DNA of 16,923 bases from Phycisphaerales bacterium UBA1845 (GTDB taxonomy: Bacteria; Planctomycetota; Phycisphaerae; UBA1845): contig DDIR01000145.1 of the NCBI GenBank assembly GCA_002338715.1, positions 1,574 to 18,496 of the forward strand, read 5' to 3'. The position numbers were made by a program, and so were the translations under genes. Numbering within the stretch: the stretch's first letter is position 1; every line of letters starts with the position of its first letter. The notes below the pieces were generated by a model, which saw only the letters and a list, made by a program, of their open reading frames with translations, did not search any database and was not told the origin of the DNA. Below are positions 15,082 through 16,923 of this stretch, one piece after another.

Positions 15082-15145
15082 GTAGGGTGGGCCGTGCCCA
15101 CCGCTGTTCGAATGCCAGCAACATGGTGGGCACGGCCCACCCTAC
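15082..15145. repeat. GTAG-type BIME, intact pair of inverted REPs
   Basis: GTAG, stem GGTGGGC, loop CGT, GCCCACC; spacer of about 22 bases; then GGTGGGC, loop ACG, GCCCACC and CTAC. Both hairpins are perfect 7-bp stems. The left half and spacer are nearly identical to 2467-2530, showing recent common origin. It lies between two convergent genes: 7 bases after the exported-protein stop, and its CTA at 15142-15144 is the TAG stop of the reverse-strand ATP-grasp gene. Confidence 0.9.
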
Positions 15146-15990
15146 ATGGCGACACTTTCTATCATTGCGATGAACCGCGTCAGTGCCGTCGCGCTGTGAT
15201 CGAAAAACAGCGACGGTTCCATCAACTCCAACTCCGACAACACCACGCCGCTTTCAGTTTCAACCAGATCGGCGCGGGCATAATGAATCTTATGCGGCAC
15301 TGCACGAATCGCCGCGTCGGCAACCGCAAGCTCCGCCTCGGTTGGCGGTTCACCGCTGTCAACACTTTCAGACTCTCCGGCGAAGCGAGGTTGCTTGCGG
15401 ATCGCGTGGGTCCATTCGCCATTGATCCAAACGAGCGACCTTTCGCCTGGGTATTCAAAGCCTGCAAGGTAGGGTTGAATCAACACATCCCGCCCGGTCG
15501 CGAGTTTCGTCGCATGGTCGAGGGCTGATGCTTCATTGTTTTTAAAACGCCCAGCACCAAACGACCCTGCTCCGATCGCCGGTTTGATCACAACATCGCC
15601 ATACGATGCGATCGCGTCTTTCGCAGCGCTTGCGTCAGCTGACTTGATCAACGTGGTGGGAACGATCGCGACACCAGCCGCGGCAAGCTCAAGCAGGTAA
15701 CCTTTGTGCATGTTCCATTTGACCACACTCGGTCCGTTGATCACCGGCGCGATATCATTGGCACGTTCGATCCAATCCTTAAATGCGTCGGCGGCAGTGA
15801 AGTAATTCCACGGTGATCGAACCACGATTAGATCGAGTTGCGCACGCTTCAAACCATCGCATTGCGTTGATGCATCATCCCAAGGCAACATCACCGGTGT
15901 GTGCCCTCGCGCGCGCAACGCTGCATCCAGCGGCGCGGCATCAGGATCCGGTTCTGGAAGCGTCTTGCATGTCACCAACCCAACTCTCAT
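15142..15990 (-). CDS. ATP-grasp domain ligase (RimK/DcsG-like)
   Basis: The 282-residue protein has an ATP-grasp fold used to join a carboxylate to an amine or thiol through an acyl phosphate. Visible are the N-terminal pre-ATP-grasp strand MRVGLVTCK, VRSPWNYF (58-64), the ATP-binding loop VVIKPAIGAGSFGAGRF (143-159), IQPYLAGFEYPGERSLVWI and the metal/phosphate segment YARADLVE...LSELELMEPSLFF (237-263). The pattern resembles stand-alone ligases related to the cycloserine biosynthesis ligase DcsG, but the substrate is unknown and no biosynthetic partner is nearby. The ATG at 15988-15990 is chosen because GGAG (15999-16002) lies 8 bases ahead; a longer in-frame form starting at 16068 lacks such a signal. 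The stop codon TAG is contributed by the BIME at 15082-15145. Confidence 0.85.
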   Translation of the reverse strand: MRVGLVTCKTLPEPDPDAAPLDAALRARGHTPVMLPWDDASTQCDGLKRAQLDLIVVRSPWNYFTAADAFKDWIERANDIAPVINGPSVVKWNMHKGYLLELAAAGVAIVPTTLIKSADASAAKDAIASYGDVVIKPAIGAGSFGAGRFKNNEASALDHATKLATGRDVLIQPYLAGFEYPGERSLVWINGEWTHAIRKQPRFAGESESVDSGEPPTEAELAVADAAIRAVPHKIHYARADLVETESGVVLSELELMEPSLFFDHSATALTRFIAMIESVAM

Positions 15991-16244
15991 GTGCATTTCT
16001 CCAGATAAATTGTGCCTTGGGTTAAACAATTGGAGTCCCCCATCACTACCGCGCCAAGGGCGATTCACGTCAATCTAGGCAATTCCAAGGCGATGCGACA
16101 CGCGCGAGCGCGATTGTTTTTTCTTGCGAAGCGAATGGGGCGTGGCTAGCATCCCAATCGGCGAAAGCCATCTCCCCCCAAAGTTGGACACGGGCCAATT
16201 CATGTTTCCAAGCAAACGCAGTTCACACAACAGGAGCAGAAATT
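15991..16244. other. Divergent intergenic region
   Basis: This stretch lies between the outward-reading ATP-grasp and lipoprotein genes. On the reverse strand, TTGACG near 16051-16056 is a possible -35 without a good -10. On the forward strand CGCGCGAGCGCG (16101-16112) is followed by a six-T run (16117-16122), a weak terminator-like shape with no gene ahead of it. AGGAG at 16232-16236 serves the next gene. Nothing else is evident. Confidence 0.35.
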
Positions 16245-16923
16245 ATGTCCAGAGGTAAACGGCAGTTCCCTTGGCTTGCCATCTTATCCTTCACACTCTT
16301 GGCGGGAGGTGGATACTTCATCACGGCTTGCACGCCACAGGACAGCGGCGGGGACGGGCAGATGGATGGTTCAGACAACATGAACAGCAACGGATCGTCG
16401 AACGATGACGGCATGTCGGATGGCATGGGCGACAGCAGTGACGATTCCACCTGCAAGCAAGCCGACGACGAAGGCAACGAGTTTGAAACCGAAGTCAGCA
16501 CCATGTCGGCCCAAGGTAAAATGCTCACGATGAACCGCAAGGTCATCACCACGCCCGACATGAATGACGGACTTCGGGTCGAAACCGAAATCATGTCTGA
16601 CGGCGCACTCGTCATGCGCATCATCACCACCGACGACGGCATGGGCAAAGTCAATGTCGACGTCGAATACGGCGACGAAGTGCCCGGTGTCGATGCCGCA
16701 AACATCGTTGTCGAAAACGGCATGATCAAGGGAACCATCGACGGACGCGACATCAACGAGATGGAAGCCGACGGCGCCGACGCCAGCAACACAACCTTCG
16801 CCGACGGAATGCCGGCTCCCGATGATGGCGCGAGCGACGATCTGAAAAATGCACTCAACGAATTGTTCGCCAAAGCCGACTCGGCTGGCGACGATTGCGA
16901 GGCCACCGTTCCCGATATGGCTG
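16245..16923 (+). CDS. Asp/Gly-rich lipoprotein, truncated by window end
   Basis: At least 226 residues are encoded and the frame remains open at the window edge. AGGAG at 16232-16236 stands 8 bases before the ATG at 16245, a strong start. The N-terminus MSRGKRQFPW is followed by a hydrophobic run and the lipobox I-T-A-C with C29, so the mature protein should be lipid-anchored. After it comes a flexible acidic linker of about 40 residues rich in Asp, Gly, Ser, Asn and Met (30-68), then a folded-looking region from C69 on with alternating strands (FETEVSTMSAQGKMLTMNRK, LRVETEIMSDGALVMRIIT, KVNVDVEYGD, NIVVENGMIKGTIDG). I do not recognise the family. The strongly negative charge would suit metal or cell-wall binding, but this is only a guess. 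Confidence 0.8.
   Translation, partial: MSRGKRQFPWLAILSFTLLAGGGYFITACTPQDSGGDGQMDGSDNMNSNGSSNDDGMSDGMGDSSDDSTCKQADDEGNEFETEVSTMSAQGKMLTMNRKVITTPDMNDGLRVETEIMSDGALVMRIITTDDGMGKVNVDVEYGDEVPGVDAANIVVENGMIKGTIDGRDINEMEADGADASNTTFADGMPAPDDGASDDLKNALNELFAKADSAGDDCEATVPDMA

Noticed and set aside
16101..16122. GC-rich palindrome followed by six T, like an intrinsic terminator
   Set aside because: The stem is only 4-5 bp, the T run is offset, and no forward gene ends nearby.
1..16923. CRISPR array, tRNA or rRNA gene, prophage, toxin-antitoxin pair
   Set aside because: I saw no regularly spaced direct repeats, no cloverleaf-like sequence, no integrase or phage structural gene, and no small overlapping gene pair of that kind.

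Overview
The window (about 16.9 kb, moderately GC-rich, no rRNA or tRNA genes seen) looks like ordinary chromosomal core sequence from a Planctomycetota bacterium, possibly Phycisphaerae-like. This placement is an inference. It rests on two neighbouring bactofilins (one with a zinc ribbon), a DUF6941-type protein, a planctomycete-style CysRS with a diverged KMSKS loop, large secreted proteins of unknown function, and single genes scattered on both strands rather than long operons.

Layout. At 243-2470 (+) ispF is followed by cysS, an isoprenoid/translation pair. At 2527-5647 (-) there is a morphology/envelope-type group: a DUF6941 protein, a compact bactofilin with a strong promoter and ribosome-binding site, a zinc-ribbon bactofilin with a long basic tail, and a GT2 glycosyltransferase. 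At 5802-7769 (+) are sucC (without sucD beside it) and a YhhQ-type queuosine precursor transporter. At 7771-8471 a REP-associated tyrosine transposase (RAYT) sits between two exact inverted REP hairpins. At 8487-12997 (-) mfd overlaps a lipoprotein parvulin gene by 4 bp. At 13228-15075 (+) is a large exported protein of unknown function. At 15142-15990 (-) is a stand-alone ATP-grasp ligase. The window ends inside an Asp/Gly-rich lipoprotein gene at 16245 (+).

The most interesting structure is the small palindromic DNA. Three paired elements (2467-2530, 6962-7033, 15082-15145) have ends of the form GTAG-hairpin ... hairpin-CTAC, the shape of REP/BIME elements. In four cases the TAG of the terminal GTAG is itself the stop codon of the neighbouring gene (cysS, the glycosyltransferase, sucC, the ATP-grasp gene), always in the phase NNG|TAG. 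The RAYT in the window is bracketed by a different REP family (GTGC foot, CACTGCTC/GAGCAGTG stem). At least two REP systems therefore appear to have worked on this genome, and the one that spread the GTAG elements is not encoded here. Other points worth attention are the tandem duplication of the CysRS C-terminal domain and the histone-H1-like tail on the zinc-ribbon bactofilin.
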